This document shows, piece after piece, positions 1 to 9,605 of a stretch of 47,144 nt of DNA. How positions within the stretch are numbered: position 1 is the stretch's first letter; each line of letters starts with the position of its first letter. Position numbers and translations under genes: made by a program. Source of the stretch: Terribacillus saccharophilus. Its GTDB lineage: Bacteria; Bacillota; Bacilli; Bacillales; Amphibacillaceae. Below the pieces are notes generated by a model. The model was not told the origin of the DNA. It was given only the letters and a program-made list of their open reading frames with translations, and did no database searches. The stretch covers positions 1 to 47,144 of the forward strand of contig NZ_NPBD01000017.1 of assembly GCF_002272745.1 (NCBI RefSeq), read 5' to 3'.

Positions 1-7
1 TCATGAG

Positions 8-83
<76 letters not shown>

Positions 84-178
84 AAGCTATTTAATTTATT
101 GACTCGAACGTCACGAATGATATCATATCATCATTCAGATAACTTGTCAACACATTTTGTTAACTTTTTTAAAACAAG

Positions 179-254
179 TGGTGGAGGATGACGGGCTCGA
201 ACCGCCGACCCTCTGCTTGTAAGGCAGATGCTCTCCCAGCTGAGCTAATCCTCC
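179..254 (-). tRNA. tRNA-Val (anticodon TAC)
   Basis: Cloverleaf on the minus strand with acceptor GGAGGAT/ATCCTCC, the anticodon loop CTTACAA (anticodon TAC, Val) and an encoded CCA at 179-181. It lies between tRNA-Glu and tRNA-Thr in the same operon. Confidence 0.95.
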
Positions 255-261
255 AGCTTTA

Positions 262-333
262 TGACCCGTACGGGATTCGAACCCGTGATACCGCCGTGAA
301 AGGGCGGTGTCTTAACCGCTTGACCAACGGGCC
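262..333 (-). tRNA. tRNA-Glu (anticodon TTC)
   Basis: Cloverleaf on the minus strand with acceptor GGCCCGT/ACGGGTC and the anticodon loop CTTTCAC (anticodon TTC, Glu). No CCA is encoded, since the discriminator is followed by TA. It is the first gene of this tRNA operon, directly behind the promoter at 388-417. Confidence 0.95.
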
Positions 334-387
334 AGGATGTCTGTTTTTCATCGTTGCGTTTTTCGTAACTCGAAACTGACAAGAGTT

Positions 388-417
388 ATTATATACAGGA
401 ATGCAAGGCTTTGTAAA
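388..417 (-). promoter_or_regulatory. sigma-A promoter of the Glu-Val-Thr tRNA operon
   Basis: Read on the minus strand, a -35 TTTACA (412-417) and a perfect -10 TATAAT (388-393) are separated by 18 bp, about 50 bp ahead of tRNA-Glu. This shows that the tRNA run is transcribed independently of the rRNA operon at the right end of the window. Confidence 0.7.
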
Positions 418-598
418 CCCACTTTCTTGATTTCTTTTAATTCAGATAACTAGCCTGCAAATGACCCCCTCTTCCACTTGGTAAAAACCCTGTTATATCA
501 ACGTTTACAGCTATTTTAATAACATCTATTCTTCTTGCATATTTTCCTCTCAAAACAGGAATATAAACATGAACGCAATAAAATATGAGCAATTTTTT

Positions 599-627
599 TG
601 TCTGATAGAAAAATTACTTGTTATGCT
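599..627 (+). promoter_or_regulatory. Putative sigma-A promoter of the aldehyde dehydrogenase gene
   Basis: TTGTCT (599-604) and TATGCT (622-627) are 17 bp apart, followed by a short leader with AAAAGGGG just ahead of the ATG at 664. The -35 and -10 hexamers each differ from consensus at two positions. Confidence 0.45.
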
Positions 628-663
628 TTTCCTATGAAATAAACAAGAAAAGGGGCATTCGAC

Positions 664-2052
664 ATGACAGAAACATTCGATGTAACGAATCCAGCCACCG
701 GCGAATTAATCGAAAAAGTAGCAATTGATTCAGAAGAAGCAATAAACGATAAAATAGAAAAAATCCATCAAGCCTTCCATTCCTGGTCCAGAACTTCTGC
801 AACGGAGCGCAGTAAGCTTCTCCGTGCTTGGCATGATAAGATGATTGAAAACAAAACAGAACTTGCTGCCTTGATGACAGCGGAAAACGGCAAGCCGCTT
901 AAAGAATCTGAAGGCGAAGTATTATATGCAGCTGGCTATATCGAATGGTTTGCAGAAGAAGCAAAACGCGTATACGGCCGTACTATCCCTGCTTCCACCA
1001 CTGATAAGCGTATGCTGGTGACCCGTGAAGCTGTCGGTCCAGTAGCAGCAATCACGCCTTGGAATTTCCCAGCAGCAATGATTACAAGAAAGGCAGCTCC
1101 CGCACTAGCGGCAGGCTGTACATTCATTATCAAACCAGCACCAGACACACCACTGACAGCCATTCGTTTAGTCGAACTGGCGCATGAAGCCGGAATTCCA
1201 GAAGATGTCATTCAATATGTAAATGCTGATGGAGAAACAGTCGGAAAGATTTTCACCGAGCACCCTCATATTAGAAAGATTTCGTTTACCGGCTCTACCC
1301 CTGTCGGCAAGCTGCTCATGAAACAGAGCGCTGATAGTGTGAAGCATGTATCCATGGAGCTTGGCGGACATGCTCCCCTTATTGTCGATGAATACGCTGA
1401 TATCGACCGCGCTGTGAAGCATGCATTAGCATCAAAATTCCGGAACGCGGGCCAAACATGTGTCTGTGCCAACAGATTGCTCGTCCATGAATCTATTAAA
1501 GATGAATTTACAGCAGCATTCACTAAAGCAGTATCCGAAATGAAGGTGGGCCAAGGTACGGAAGAAGGCGTAGCAATCGGTCCTGTCATCAATAAGAAAG
1601 GCTTTGATAAAATCGTAGCTCAAATTGATGATGCTAAGTCCAAAGGTGCAAAAGTCCTCGCCGGCGGCACATTTAATGCAGATGCCGATAAAGGCTACTT
1701 CTTTGTCAACCCGACTGTTCTTGATCAAGTAACGGATGACATGGACATCATGCATGAAGAAACATTTGGGCCAGTCGCTCCAATTACAACATATACTGAA
1801 ATCGATGAGGCAATCCGTTTAGCCAATGACACGCCATTTGGCTTGGCAGCTTACTTCTTTACAGAAAACTATCGCCGCGGTCTGTATATTGCCGAAAACC
1901 TGAAATATGGTATTGTCGGCTGGAACGACGGCGGTCCATCTGCCGTACAAGCTCCATTTGGCGGCATGAAGGAAAGCGGCGTCGGCCGCGAAGGCGGAAT
2001 CGAAGGAATTGAACCTTACTTGGAAACAAAATATATCTCGATCGGTATATAA
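664..2052 (+). CDS. gabD: NAD(P)-dependent succinate-semialdehyde dehydrogenase
   Basis: This is a 462-residue aldehyde dehydrogenase superfamily protein, close to the usual 460-485 residues of GabD. It would oxidise succinate semialdehyde to succinate in the cytoplasm, the last step of 4-aminobutyrate use. Visible signatures are TPWNFP around Asn134 (oxyanion), IIKPAP near 155-160 (cofactor), FTGSTPVG at 208-215, the general base Glu232 in MELGGHAP and the nucleophile Cys266 in [11 protein letters not shown]. The ATG is preceded by AAGGGG at good spacing. It is monocistronic: a promoter lies upstream and a strong terminator directly follows. No GABA transaminase is adjacent, so the exact substrate is inferred from sequence resemblance only; another short-chain semialdehyde is possible. 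Confidence 0.85.
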   Translation: MTETFDVTNPATGELIEKVAIDSEEAINDKIEKIHQAFHSWSRTSATERSKLLRAWHDKMIENKTELAALMTAENGKPLKESEGEVLYAAGYIEWFAEEAKRVYGRTIPASTTDKRMLVTREAVGPVAAITPWNFPAAMITRKAAPALAAGCTFIIKPAPDTPLTAIRLVELAHEAGIPEDVIQYVNADGETVGKIFTEHPHIRKISFTGSTPVGKLLMKQSADSVKHVSMELGGHAPLIVDEYADIDRAVKHALASKFRNAGQTCVCANRLLVHESIKDEFTAAFTKAVSEMKVGQGTEEGVAIGPVINKKGFDKIVAQIDDAKSKGAKVLAGGTFNADADKGYFFVNPTVLDQVTDDMDIMHEETFGPVAPITTYTEIDEAIRLANDTPFGLAAYFFTENYRRGLYIAENLKYGIVGWNDGGPSAVQAPFGGMKESGVGREGGIEGIEPYLETKYISIGI

Positions 2053-2086
2053 AAGAAGGACCCGTCAGTGACGGGTCCTTCTTTAT
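2053..2086 (+). terminator. Rho-independent terminator after gabD
   Basis: Hairpin with arms AAGGACCCGTCA and TGACGGGTCCTT, starting right after the gabD stop and followed by a T-rich run. Confidence 0.9.
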
Positions 2087-2302
2087 TCTATAAATATCTT
2101 TCAGCCGTAGTTTGGCTACAACATTCCGCAATCTCGATTCTTCGATAACGGACAGTAGCTTACATCTAAGGCACCTTCGTCTCCTTAATCATCCCTACTG
2201 CTTTCGAAAACGATCATTCAGTGCTTCATTTAGTAAGAAATAAATCCTATGCTACTATGAAATTAGGCGATTAGAAAAATTAAACCTATGGGAGTTGGAC
2301 AA

Positions 2303-2848
2303 ATGGAAAACATCGAATTTCTAAACATAATATTACGTGATGGTACTTCACAATCAGAGGCCTTCGCTTTTTATGACCAGCTAGATATCGTTGAACCCGA
2401 ACAAATGATAGGCATGTGGAAAGGCGAAGAAATCGTAACTGGGCATCCATTAGAGGGACTTCTAACAGCATCCGGTTGGTATGGAAAAGAATTTATCGAT
2501 GAAGAACACGTCCACCCATTAATTTTCGAAAAAAGTAATGGTGTTCTCTATACTATTAGTCCAAGTTTACTTCCTTTAAATCTTCTTTTGCAAAGTTTGA
2601 AAAACATACCGAAGCAAATCCTCTCCCCATCTATGACAATATTGCGACCTATCTTAAACACGAATAAGAGTGCAGCAAGGTTACGTAAAGTAAATCATAG
2701 AGGGAAAGTTACTTCAGCAATGATCTACGATAATAAAGGTATTATAGATATATTTAGAAAGATTGATGAAAACACCCTATTAGGTATTATGGATATTAAA
2801 GAACAATCATCAGATAAGACCTTTTTCTTTATATTAAGAAAAGCATAA
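2303..2848 (+). CDS. GXWXG / DUF4334 domain protein
   Basis: A 181-residue protein with the GMWKGEEI motif (GXWXG family) near residues 34-41 and a C-terminal DUF4334-like part ending in the pattern D-I-K-E-Q-S-S-D-K-T-F-F-F-I-L. Members of this two-domain family are small cytoplasmic proteins of unknown function, thought to be lipocalin-like; no reaction is established. I chose ATG 2303 rather than 2288 because GGGAG lies 8 bases before it, while 2288 has no ribosome site. It stands alone between two terminators. The AT-rich DNA around it differs from the flanking genes, which could mean recent gain, but that is weak evidence. Confidence 0.75.
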   Translation: MENIEFLNIILRDGTSQSEAFAFYDQLDIVEPEQMIGMWKGEEIVTGHPLEGLLTASGWYGKEFIDEEHVHPLIFEKSNGVLYTISPSLLPLNLLLQSLKNIPKQILSPSMTILRPILNTNKSAARLRKVNHRGKVTSAMIYDNKGIIDIFRKIDENTLLGIMDIKEQSSDKTFFFILRKA

Positions 2849-2967
2849 ACAGATTACATCCATTTTGAAAAATATTGTTATCATCACCAGCTGCACTTCC
2901 GAGATAGTAGAAACACTCTGTAGCTTTCAAGTCTTTCACGATATTGAAGAATCAATTAATCATAAAA

Positions 2968-3011
2968 GGATGGGGCTTCCCCGTTAACTCGGAGAAGCCC
3001 CATCCTTCATT
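2968..3011. terminator. Bidirectional terminator
   Basis: Arms GGATGGGGCTTC and GAAGCCCCATCC with a T-run on the plus side and an A-run on the other side. It can end both the DUF4334 gene and the minus-strand protease gene. Confidence 0.9.
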
Positions 3012-3047
3012 TTTTCAATCTTAGTTTAGTCCAAAGCCTCTTCTTCA

Positions 3048-6000
3048 TTATTCTACAAACACTTTTCCAGCCGCAGTTGCTTCCGTTTCATTGCCGAATG
3101 CATCTGTTGCTTTCACAACAACATCTGCTCCATCAAGCTTCGCAGATGATGTTGCTGTCCAGTAGCCTACATACAGACCATCTTCTGTTTCCCGCATCGG
3201 CAGCTCAGTTGCTTGTGATGTTGTCCGGAAATTCGTCAGCGGTGCTTTCAAGTAGAAGGTCGCATCCTCCAAACCAGGCTCTGATTCAAAGGAGATGACA
3301 ACTGTTTCTCCAGGCTGCACTTCTGCATCCTGATCCGGTTTCACATTTTCCAGCTCAGGAGCCGTGTAATCAGCTTCAAGCTCAATAACCTGCTTCGCTT
3401 TATTTCCCGCTTGATCTGTTGCAACTACTTTAATCTCATTTACACCTTCATCCAATAGAATACGCTTGGAGAACGTCCCATCTTCTTTCACATCTGTTTT
3501 TGCACCGTTGATTGTCAGCTTGTTCAAATAATCATCAGACGCTGTTCCTGTAACAGTCACCGTCTCCTTATTTGTCTTGCTGCCATCTTCAGGTGCTGTG
3601 ATCGTTAATTCCGGCGCCGTTTGGTCCCGGATGATTGTCACAGCTTCAGATGGTGCTGTACTGCCATTTTCCAGCTTTGTGACAGCGGTCAGAATGTTTT
3701 CACCTTCTGCCAGCCCTACTTCCGCTGCAAAGGTTCCTTCATCCGATGCTTCAACTGACGCAGCAACCTCACCGTTATTGCTGATTTCTACTGTACCACC
3801 AGCTGCAGCTGTCCCTTCCACCGTCACACTGTCTTCTTTCGTGACTGTGTCTGGTGCAGGCGAGGTGATGACCGGTGCCTGTGCTTCATAGTCAACAAGA
3901 GCACGGATCATATAGTTGCCATCTTCTTCTGGAACAGGGCTCCACTCCCCGCCTACATTCTGCCAGCTGCGGCCGGAAAATTCTCCGTCTTCATCTGTTG
4001 CCAATGCAGGCGTGTTCGGATTCGGATCTGTTTGGACATAAAGAATATAGAAATCAGAATCGACTACAACACCTTCTCCGGCCAAATCAACCTGAGTCCA
4101 TTCTCCATTCCGGAGTGCTTCCCCAGTAATTGGCCCGGCGAGCTTCTTACCCGGTGCACCGTCTTCACCGGAATCGTCGTAGATTTCAACTGCAAAGTTC
4201 GTGCCGCCTGGTGTCGGGAAGCTTTCATCCCAGAAACGGAACAAGCCGCCTGTCACTTGTGCAGAAGATTGGCCTTCCGCCAGCGTGAATTTAACTGCCC
4301 AGCCATTTCCGGCGTCGTAGAAGGCATGTGCATTCTCACCAGTCCCATCGTCATAGCCGATTTCTCCAGCGAATCCGATGAACGGCTCCAGCTCAGCGTT
4401 TTGTTCTGTTGATTCATCTGCATTCACTGTCACTTCAAATTCTGTTCCTTTAAAGGATGGTGCCGTGATTTTAAGCGTGTATGTCCCCTCATAAGCAGTC
4501 AGCGTATACGCCCCGCTTTCATCGGTTTGTACTGGCTGGATGGCTGCATCCTCGATCACATATACATTAGCTCCAGCTACCGGTTCACCTGTTTGCGCAT
4601 TTGTCACAGTACCCGAAACTGTTCCTTCCGCAATAGGATCAAGTGTGAAATTCTGTGTAACTGCAGATCCCTCTGTTACGGTAACTGGTGCTGTGCTGGA
4701 GTGGAATCCGTAAGCAGAAGCCTCCAACGTTACATCACCCGCAGCCTGCAGTAAGCGGTAGCTTCCGTCTGCTGAGTCCGTCTGTACACTCCGACCTGTT
4801 TCCTGTACTGTCACTGTTGCATCAACCGGCAATGCAGTTGGGCTGATGTCAGATGGATCTGCTTGTCCATCCGGCAATGTTGGACCTTGTACATTTTGGA
4901 TTGGTGTTGGAGCAAGCTTCTTGGCATCTACCTTCTTCTTGTTCTTTGCACTATCCTTCGTCTGCTTAGCGTCCTCTTTCACTTTCTTTGTGCCTTTCAT
5001 AATAGAAGCAGAGGTGCTGGAAGAATCCGAGATGGATACATCATCGATATACCAGCCTTGTTTACTGATGCTGCCGTCTGTCTCCAAATGGAAACCGACA
5101 TAAACTGTTTGACCGGCATAATCACCCAAATCGATTTGTTCAGCAGCCCAAGCGCCATTTGCTCCATTATACGAGCCTACCTGCTCCCAGTTCTCTTTGT
5201 CCGTCGATACAACCACATGGCCATAATCATAACGGCTTTCCAAGTCGAACCATGTTTGGAACTGCAAGTACGCTTCTCCATCCTCTGGTACTGCTACCGG
5301 CGGTGCTAGCAAAGTTGCATCCGCATTGTTTGGATAAGCACCTGTTCCGTATACATTCTCGCCAGAAGCTGCTGCATCAGGACCTGCAGCTGGGGAGCCC
5401 CACTCCCAGGAATTCTGGTTACCAAATGATGTCCAGCCTGCTGGCTCCTCTTCGAAGTCCTGGCTATAGCCAACTGTCAGTGGTGCAATGAGCTCCACTT
5501 CGTACGCATCCGTCTCTGTTGTATTACCGCCAAAGTCGGTCACGACAAATTTATAAGAGAGTGTTTCACCTGTTGTCGCTTCAGCTGGTAGCACTGCTTG
5601 ATACGTACCGCTTGCTGCGTTTCCTTCCACAAGCGCTGCCTCAACAGTTTGCCATTCTCCCTCATCTTTTTTGTATTGAAGTGTTACTGTGTCTGCGCTG
5701 ATGTTATCCGTCACTTGTGCTGTGAGCGGAGTGGCAACACCTTGATACACTTCTGACACTGCTTCATGTGTAATTACAGCAGGTTCTTCGTCCTCGCCAT
5801 CCTGATAGACGTTACCATTGATTTCGCCGACACCAGTTGCGATTGTGGATACTGCCAAATAAGCATTCACAATACCATGACCGAAACCTTCATTGATTTC
5901 ATCCGGATAATCGCTGCTCGTTTGACGATCAGCTGTATCGTACAATATCGTCTCGATCTCATCGACTGTTAACGAACTATCCGCCTGCAGAAGCAAAGCG

Positions 6001-7370
6001 ATAACACCGCTTATATGTGGTGCTGCCATCGATGTGCCGCTGAATGCTGCACTGTAATCACTGCCGCTTACCGCAGAATAGACGTTCACTCCAGGAGCCG
6101 CAATATCGGGCTTGATTTCTCCATCATATGGAGAAGGACCGCGAGATGAGAAGCTGGCCAATCCATCTTGGCTATCCGTTGCTGCTACAGAAATCGACTC
6201 TGGATAGTTGGAAGGTGCCGACACTGTCGCGTCTCCATCTCCGTCATTTCCAGCAGAAAACACCGGTACGATACCAGCATTGCGCCATGTCTGCACAACT
6301 TCACGGTACCATTCATCCAGGCCTGGTCCGCCGCCCCAAGAGTTATTGACGATGTCAGGCGCCTGCTCCGGATGAGGGTTGCCTTCTTCATCCTTTGGTG
6401 CAAGCATCCATTCCGCCGCATCAAGCAGAATAGCATCCGTTGTTTGCCCCTGTCCGGTATCAGGATGGAAAGCTTTTACCGCAATCCATTTTGCACCTGG
6501 TGCAACCCCAATATCCTGAGAGCCATCAGGTTCCGCACCAACAGCTGTACCGATTGTATGTGTACCGTGATCCAAGTCATCATACGGTACTGCTTCCCCG
6601 TCGACTGCATCATACCAGTTGAATTCATGGGAAACATTATCCGGATCCGCTGGATTATAGCCCCGGTATTTTTCAAGTAACGCAGGATGGTCATACTGCA
6701 CACCAGTATCCAGTCCACCGATGACGACACCAGTCCCATCCAAGCCGGTTTCCTGCCATACCGCAGGTGCTCCGACCCTTTCTACGCCCCATGCTTCGAC
6801 TTCCTCAGCCAAAGCAGCGACTTTCTTTTCTTCTGCCTTTGCTGGCTCGAGAATTTTCCGCTCTCTGTTCGGTAGGATTTTCTCTACTTCCTCAGAAGCA
6901 GCTATCTCATCCATCACCTCTTTGGAGCTGGTAACCTTCAATGCATTGACGATATAGTAAGAGTCATAATCCTTAACAACGCCCTTGTCTTTTGCCTGCT
7001 TCAAGTAATCAAGCAAATTCGCTTGAGTTGCATCTGCCGTCACCCGCAAATCGCTGACAACAGCTGAATTTTGGATACGCTTCTCTTCCTTAGCAGACAA
7101 ACTGGCAGACTGCTTCTTTGCCTTCTCGACTGCAGTCTCTGCAGCCTTCTTCGTATCCGCCTGTTCCTTCAGCTTAACAAGATACGTCACCTGCTCATCC
7201 GCTTTGAACTGTGACGTAACATCTTTGTCCACCTTCGCAGCTACACCCTCACTCGCTTTTACAGAAGTTCTCTCAGAAGACTGTGCTCGTGAAACTGTAG
7301 GAGAAAGCAATGACAAGAGAAAAACACCGACTGCCAGAATACTGAGCCATTTTGCCATACGTTTCTGCAT
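3048..7370 (-). CDS. bpr: Secreted S8 serine protease, bacillopeptidase F-like
   Basis: A 1440-residue secreted protease, about the length of B. subtilis bacillopeptidase F (1433). I chose the ATG at 7370 because AAAGGAG precedes it by 9 bases; the longer frame to 7421 has no ribosome site. Order of parts: signal peptide (residues 1-30, ending near SRAQ), inhibitor I9-type propeptide (about 50-175), S8 catalytic domain (about 200-510) with Asp221 in GLDTG, His268 in DHGTH, Asn375 in SAGND and Ser447 in SGTSMAAP. Then follow Ig-like, jelly-roll/MAM-like (SQDFEEEPAGW) and carboxypeptidase-regulatory-like repeats, and two bacterial Ig domains. A lysine-rich hinge lies near 790-830. There is no LPXTG, so it is released or held only by its repeats. 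The role would be extracellular protein degradation. Confidence 0.9.
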   Translation of the reverse strand: MQKRMAKWLSILAVGVFLLSLLSPTVSRAQSSERTSVKASEGVAAKVDKDVTSQFKADEQVTYLVKLKEQADTKKAAETAVEKAKKQSASLSAKEEKRIQNSAVVSDLRVTADATQANLLDYLKQAKDKGVVKDYDSYYIVNALKVTSSKEVMDEIAASEEVEKILPNRERKILEPAKAEEKKVAALAEEVEAWGVERVGAPAVWQETGLDGTGVVIGGLDTGVQYDHPALLEKYRGYNPADPDNVSHEFNWYDAVDGEAVPYDDLDHGTHTIGTAVGAEPDGSQDIGVAPGAKWIAVKAFHPDTGQGQTTDAILLDAAEWMLAPKDEEGNPHPEQAPDIVNNSWGGGPGLDEWYREVVQTWRNAGIVPVFSAGNDGDGDATVSAPSNYPESISVAATDSQDGLASFSSRGPSPYDGEIKPDIAAPGVNVYSAVSGSDYSAAFSGTSMAAPHISGVIALLLQADSSLTVDEIETILYDTADRQTSSDYPDEINEGFGHGIVNAYLAVSTIATGVGEINGNVYQDGEDEEPAVITHEAVSEVYQGVATPLTAQVTDNISADTVTLQYKKDEGEWQTVEAALVEGNAASGTYQAVLPAEATTGETLSYKFVVTDFGGNTTETDAYEVELIAPLTVGYSQDFEEEPAGWTSFGNQNSWEWGSPAAGPDAAASGENVYGTGAYPNNADATLLAPPVAVPEDGEAYLQFQTWFDLESRYDYGHVVVSTDKENWEQVGSYNGANGAWAAEQIDLGDYAGQTVYVGFHLETDGSISKQGWYIDDVSISDSSSTSASIMKGTKKVKEDAKQTKDSAKNKKKVDAKKLAPTPIQNVQGPTLPDGQADPSDISPTALPVDATVTVQETGRSVQTDSADGSYRLLQAAGDVTLEASAYGFHSSTAPVTVTEGSAVTQNFTLDPIAEGTVSGTVTNAQTGEPVAGANVYVIEDAAIQPVQTDESGAYTLTAYEGTYTLKITAPSFKGTEFEVTVNADESTEQNAELEPFIGFAGEIGYDDGTGENAHAFYDAGNGWAVKFTLAEGQSSAQVTGGLFRFWDESFPTPGGTNFAVEIYDDSGEDGAPGKKLAGPITGEALRNGEWTQVDLAGEGVVVDSDFYILYVQTDPNPNTPALATDEDGEFSGRSWQNVGGEWSPVPEEDGNYMIRALVDYEAQAPVITSPAPDTVTKEDSVTVEGTAAAGGTVEISNNGEVAASVEASDEGTFAAEVGLAEGENILTAVTKLENGSTAPSEAVTIIRDQTAPELTITAPEDGSKTNKETVTVTGTASDDYLNKLTINGAKTDVKEDGTFSKRILLDEGVNEIKVVATDQAGNKAKQVIELEADYTAPELENVKPDQDAEVQPGETVVISFESEPGLEDATFYLKAPLTNFRTTSQATELPMRETEDGLYVGYWTATSSAKLDGADVVVKATDAFGNETEATAAGKVFVE

Positions 7371-7912
7371 CTTCTCATTCTCCTTTTTCCTGATATGGTC
7401 TTGCCCGGTAACCTTATCCACCTCCGCCTTCTAAAATGACAGATTATGTAATATCGCTCAGATGTTATAGATAGATTACGAGATTATGTCGGTTACGGGA
7501 AGAGCATCGGGAGAAAAGAGGAGCATATGCATAGATGTGTAGATTTCCTGCATGATAATAGTAATAATTTTCTGTTAATTTAACACTTATTTAATAATCA
7601 AACGAGCAATCAAAACCTTATACTCAGGTCAAAAGATTTAAATCTAGCAAGTACAGTACACATTCATGTTGCTTTTTTATTCGAAAGCTGCGAAACTTAG
7701 CTCTTTTAATCTCATCTATAATAGCTCTAACCTTCAGTTGAGAACTTGAACTCAAGAAACATGGGAAATATATACATATAATACCCCTTTTGTCGTTTTC
7801 CCTACTTCGGCAGCTATTCTCTCTAATAAAAGGGCTTTTAACCCTCTTATTCATATCCTTCACAAGACTTATGACATATAAAAAAAGAATCCGGTAAATA
7901 CCGGATTCTTTT
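7371..7912. other. 540-bp intergenic region upstream of the protease
   Basis: It should contain the protease promoter and any regulatory sites, but I could not fix a convincing -35/-10 pair. A 79-codon minus frame at 7624-7863 lacks a ribosome site and resembles nothing. The left-hand end of the Nramp terminator lies at 7881. Confidence 0.4.
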
Positions 7913-7915
7913 TTA
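7881..7915 (-). terminator. Terminator of the Nramp-like gene and catabolic operon
   Basis: Arms AAAGAATCCGGTA and TACCGGATTCTTT with T-runs on either strand; it overlaps the stop codon of the minus-strand gene. Confidence 0.9.
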
Positions 7916-9277
7916 AATGAATTTACTTATCTGATCGACAAAATTACGAATGATTTCCACCGTCGACCAGATTCCAATAACAGCAATTATTACTAGGATT
8001 CCTGTCTCCCACCATCTATTTTTGTAACCCTCCATCATATATTTCCGGCTGCTTGTCATCAATACCAATCCAACAACAATCGGCGGCAGGATCAAAGCAG
8101 TAATGACACTGGTGCCGAATACATTCAGCAGTACCAAGTCCGGCGCTCCAGGGATCGATATAAGAATCGGAAGAAGAAGAAACAGGCCAATAGATAGGTA
8201 GCGGAATTTGGGATCTTCATCTGTCTTCTTATAATTCTTCTTTGCAGATAGATGGAAGCCATTAAGCATCAGCAAAGTAAAGCCGCGAGCTTGAGCTGGG
8301 AAACTTGTGAAAGCCGCTAGGAACAGGCAGACCCAAAGCATCGTCGGACCAGCTGAACCAACAGCCAATTCCATCATAAGCGCCAAGTCATTCTCGTTGC
8401 TGACTGGTATGCCAGTTCCATAGAATACTTCCGCAGCTACTACCCAGAAAAGCACATTGATTACCAAGAGCGGCAGCATTCCCGTAATTAGGTCCAATTG
8501 CTGTATCTTCCGGTATTTCGGTTTATCCCAGCCTTTATCCTCCATAAAATAAGGATACAGCAGATTTACGGCTGATCCGCCAATTGCTCCTATAGTAGCA
8601 ACTGCGATGAATATGGCATTGAAAGGCCCTTGGTTTGGCGGCATATCGAATGTCAATCCCTTAAAGAACCCGATGACATCGAATGAACCGATTCGGAACA
8701 GGGCAAAAACGAACGCTGCAATAATTGCTACAGAAGCAAAACGAGCCAGCATCTCCAATAGCTTATATTGGTTTGGATTAATCAATAATAAGAACGTAAG
8801 ACCGACAACCACTAAACTAAAGAGGAAGACACCCCAAGTCTCTCCGCCGAATCCCCCAAACAAATTATAAAGTGCAACAGCACATGCACGAAGGAAGCTC
8901 ATCTGAATGACAATTCCAAGGAACAAGATTGCAACACCCAGAAGTAAAGGAAACCCGCTCCACACGCGTTGAAATCCTTGCAGAATCGAAGTATCTCCAT
9001 GACGGTTCTGCAATTTATACTTTGCTACCGCTGAAACCATGAAATAACGAGCAGCCAGCGCGACGACCAATGTCCATAGAAGCGCATATCCATAGTTTGC
9101 ACCCGAAACTGTAGAACTGACCAAATCTCCAGTACCAAGGAAAGTCATCGCCAGTACAAGTCCTGGTCCTAGACTTCGCATGTATTCCATAAACGTTTTA
9201 GGTAATGCAGATGGTGCTTCGTTCCTCTCCCTGACAGGTACTTCACTATTCTTCAAATCCTTCAAGCTCTTACTCAT
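7913..9277 (-). CDS. Nramp-family-like membrane permease lacking the metal-binding DPGN motif
   Basis: A 454-residue membrane protein with about 11-12 hydrophobic segments and the overall pattern of the Nramp (Mn/Fe) family: a GPGL lead into TM1, the charged loop after it and the GPFN-to-TM6 region. In genuine Nramp proteins TM1 has DPGN and TM6 has A-x-x-M-P-H. Here TM1 reads GTGD (residues 48-51) and TM6 reads GGSAVNLLYPY (233-243), so both metal-ligating motifs are absent. It is the last gene of an acid-sugar catabolic operon, so uptake of the organic-acid substrate or an intermediate is a reasonable inference, not shown. A cre site lies 20 bases upstream of the start, giving likely CcpA repression. 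The start ATG follows AAGGGGG. Confidence 0.75.
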   Translation of the reverse strand: MSKSLKDLKNSEVPVRERNEAPSALPKTFMEYMRSLGPGLVLAMTFLGTGDLVSSTVSGANYGYALLWTLVVALAARYFMVSAVAKYKLQNRHGDTSILQGFQRVWSGFPLLLGVAILFLGIVIQMSFLRACAVALYNLFGGFGGETWGVFLFSLVVVGLTFLLLINPNQYKLLEMLARFASVAIIAAFVFALFRIGSFDVIGFFKGLTFDMPPNQGPFNAIFIAVATIGAIGGSAVNLLYPYFMEDKGWDKPKYRKIQQLDLITGMLPLLVINVLFWVVAAEVFYGTGIPVSNENDLALMMELAVGSAGPTMLWVCLFLAAFTSFPAQARGFTLLMLNGFHLSAKKNYKKTDEDPKFRYLSIGLFLLLPILISIPGAPDLVLLNVFGTSVITALILPPIVVGLVLMTSSRKYMMEGYKNRWWETGILVIIAVIGIWSTVEIIRNFVDQISKFI

Positions 9278-9605
9278 TAACTTAACCCCCTTATTATGAT
9301 AACGCTTACAAAATATAACAAGCTATTAATCATCTAAGGTGCATCGTAATATGTGCTTGTTCCATACAAGGAATTCAAAAGAAACACAGGCGCCTTCATC
9401 ATCACTAATTCCTTTTCCGTAATCCGCTCCGAATTGCTTATCTGAAAAGAGCATAGGCTAGGATTACCACGGTGAATCACTTTGCACACTTGGTAGCTTC
9501 CTAGCCTATCTGTCCAGTTTCGAAAATTCCTATCGCTTTTCATTCAGATCTAATCCGAATATCCTTGCCCAATAGCTGGATTTCCCCTGTTCATCAAGCA
9601 ATAAA
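9278..9605. other. Intergenic region between pdxA2 and the permease with a long hairpin
   Basis: Apart from the cre site, an 11-bp inverted repeat ATAGGCTAGGA (9453-9463) / TCCTAGCCTAT (9499-9509) encloses a second stem TACCA (9465-9469) / TGGTA (9491-9495). It lacks a U-run on either strand, so it is not an ordinary terminator. A 69-codon frame crossing it (9334-9543) has no ribosome site and I do not accept it as a gene. Confidence 0.5.
9297..9310 (-). promoter_or_regulatory. CcpA cre site upstream of the Nramp-like gene
   Basis: The minus strand reads TGTAAGCGTTATCA, matching the cre consensus TGWAARCGYTWNCW at every position. It lies 20-33 bases upstream of the ATG, a position suited to blocking transcription when preferred sugars are present. 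Confidence 0.8.

Larger units (their letters stand above)
334..663. other. Intergenic region with divergent promoters
   Basis: No gene is supported here. The left part holds the minus-strand tRNA promoter (388-417) and the right part a plus-strand promoter for the aldehyde dehydrogenase (599-627). I see no riboswitch or further reading frame between them. Confidence 0.6.

Noticed and set aside
7624..7863. 79-codon minus frame upstream of the protease
   Set aside because: No ribosome site at the start, low-complexity basic product without a recognisable motif, and a location in the expected promoter region.
9334..9543. 69-codon minus frame between pdxA2 and the permease
   Set aside because: No ribosome site, and it is crossed by the perfect hairpin at 9453-9509, which better explains the sequence.
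9297..9605. Manganese riboswitch ahead of the Nramp-like gene
   Set aside because: The hairpin does not show the conserved elements of the yybP-ykoY class, and the permease lacks metal-binding motifs.
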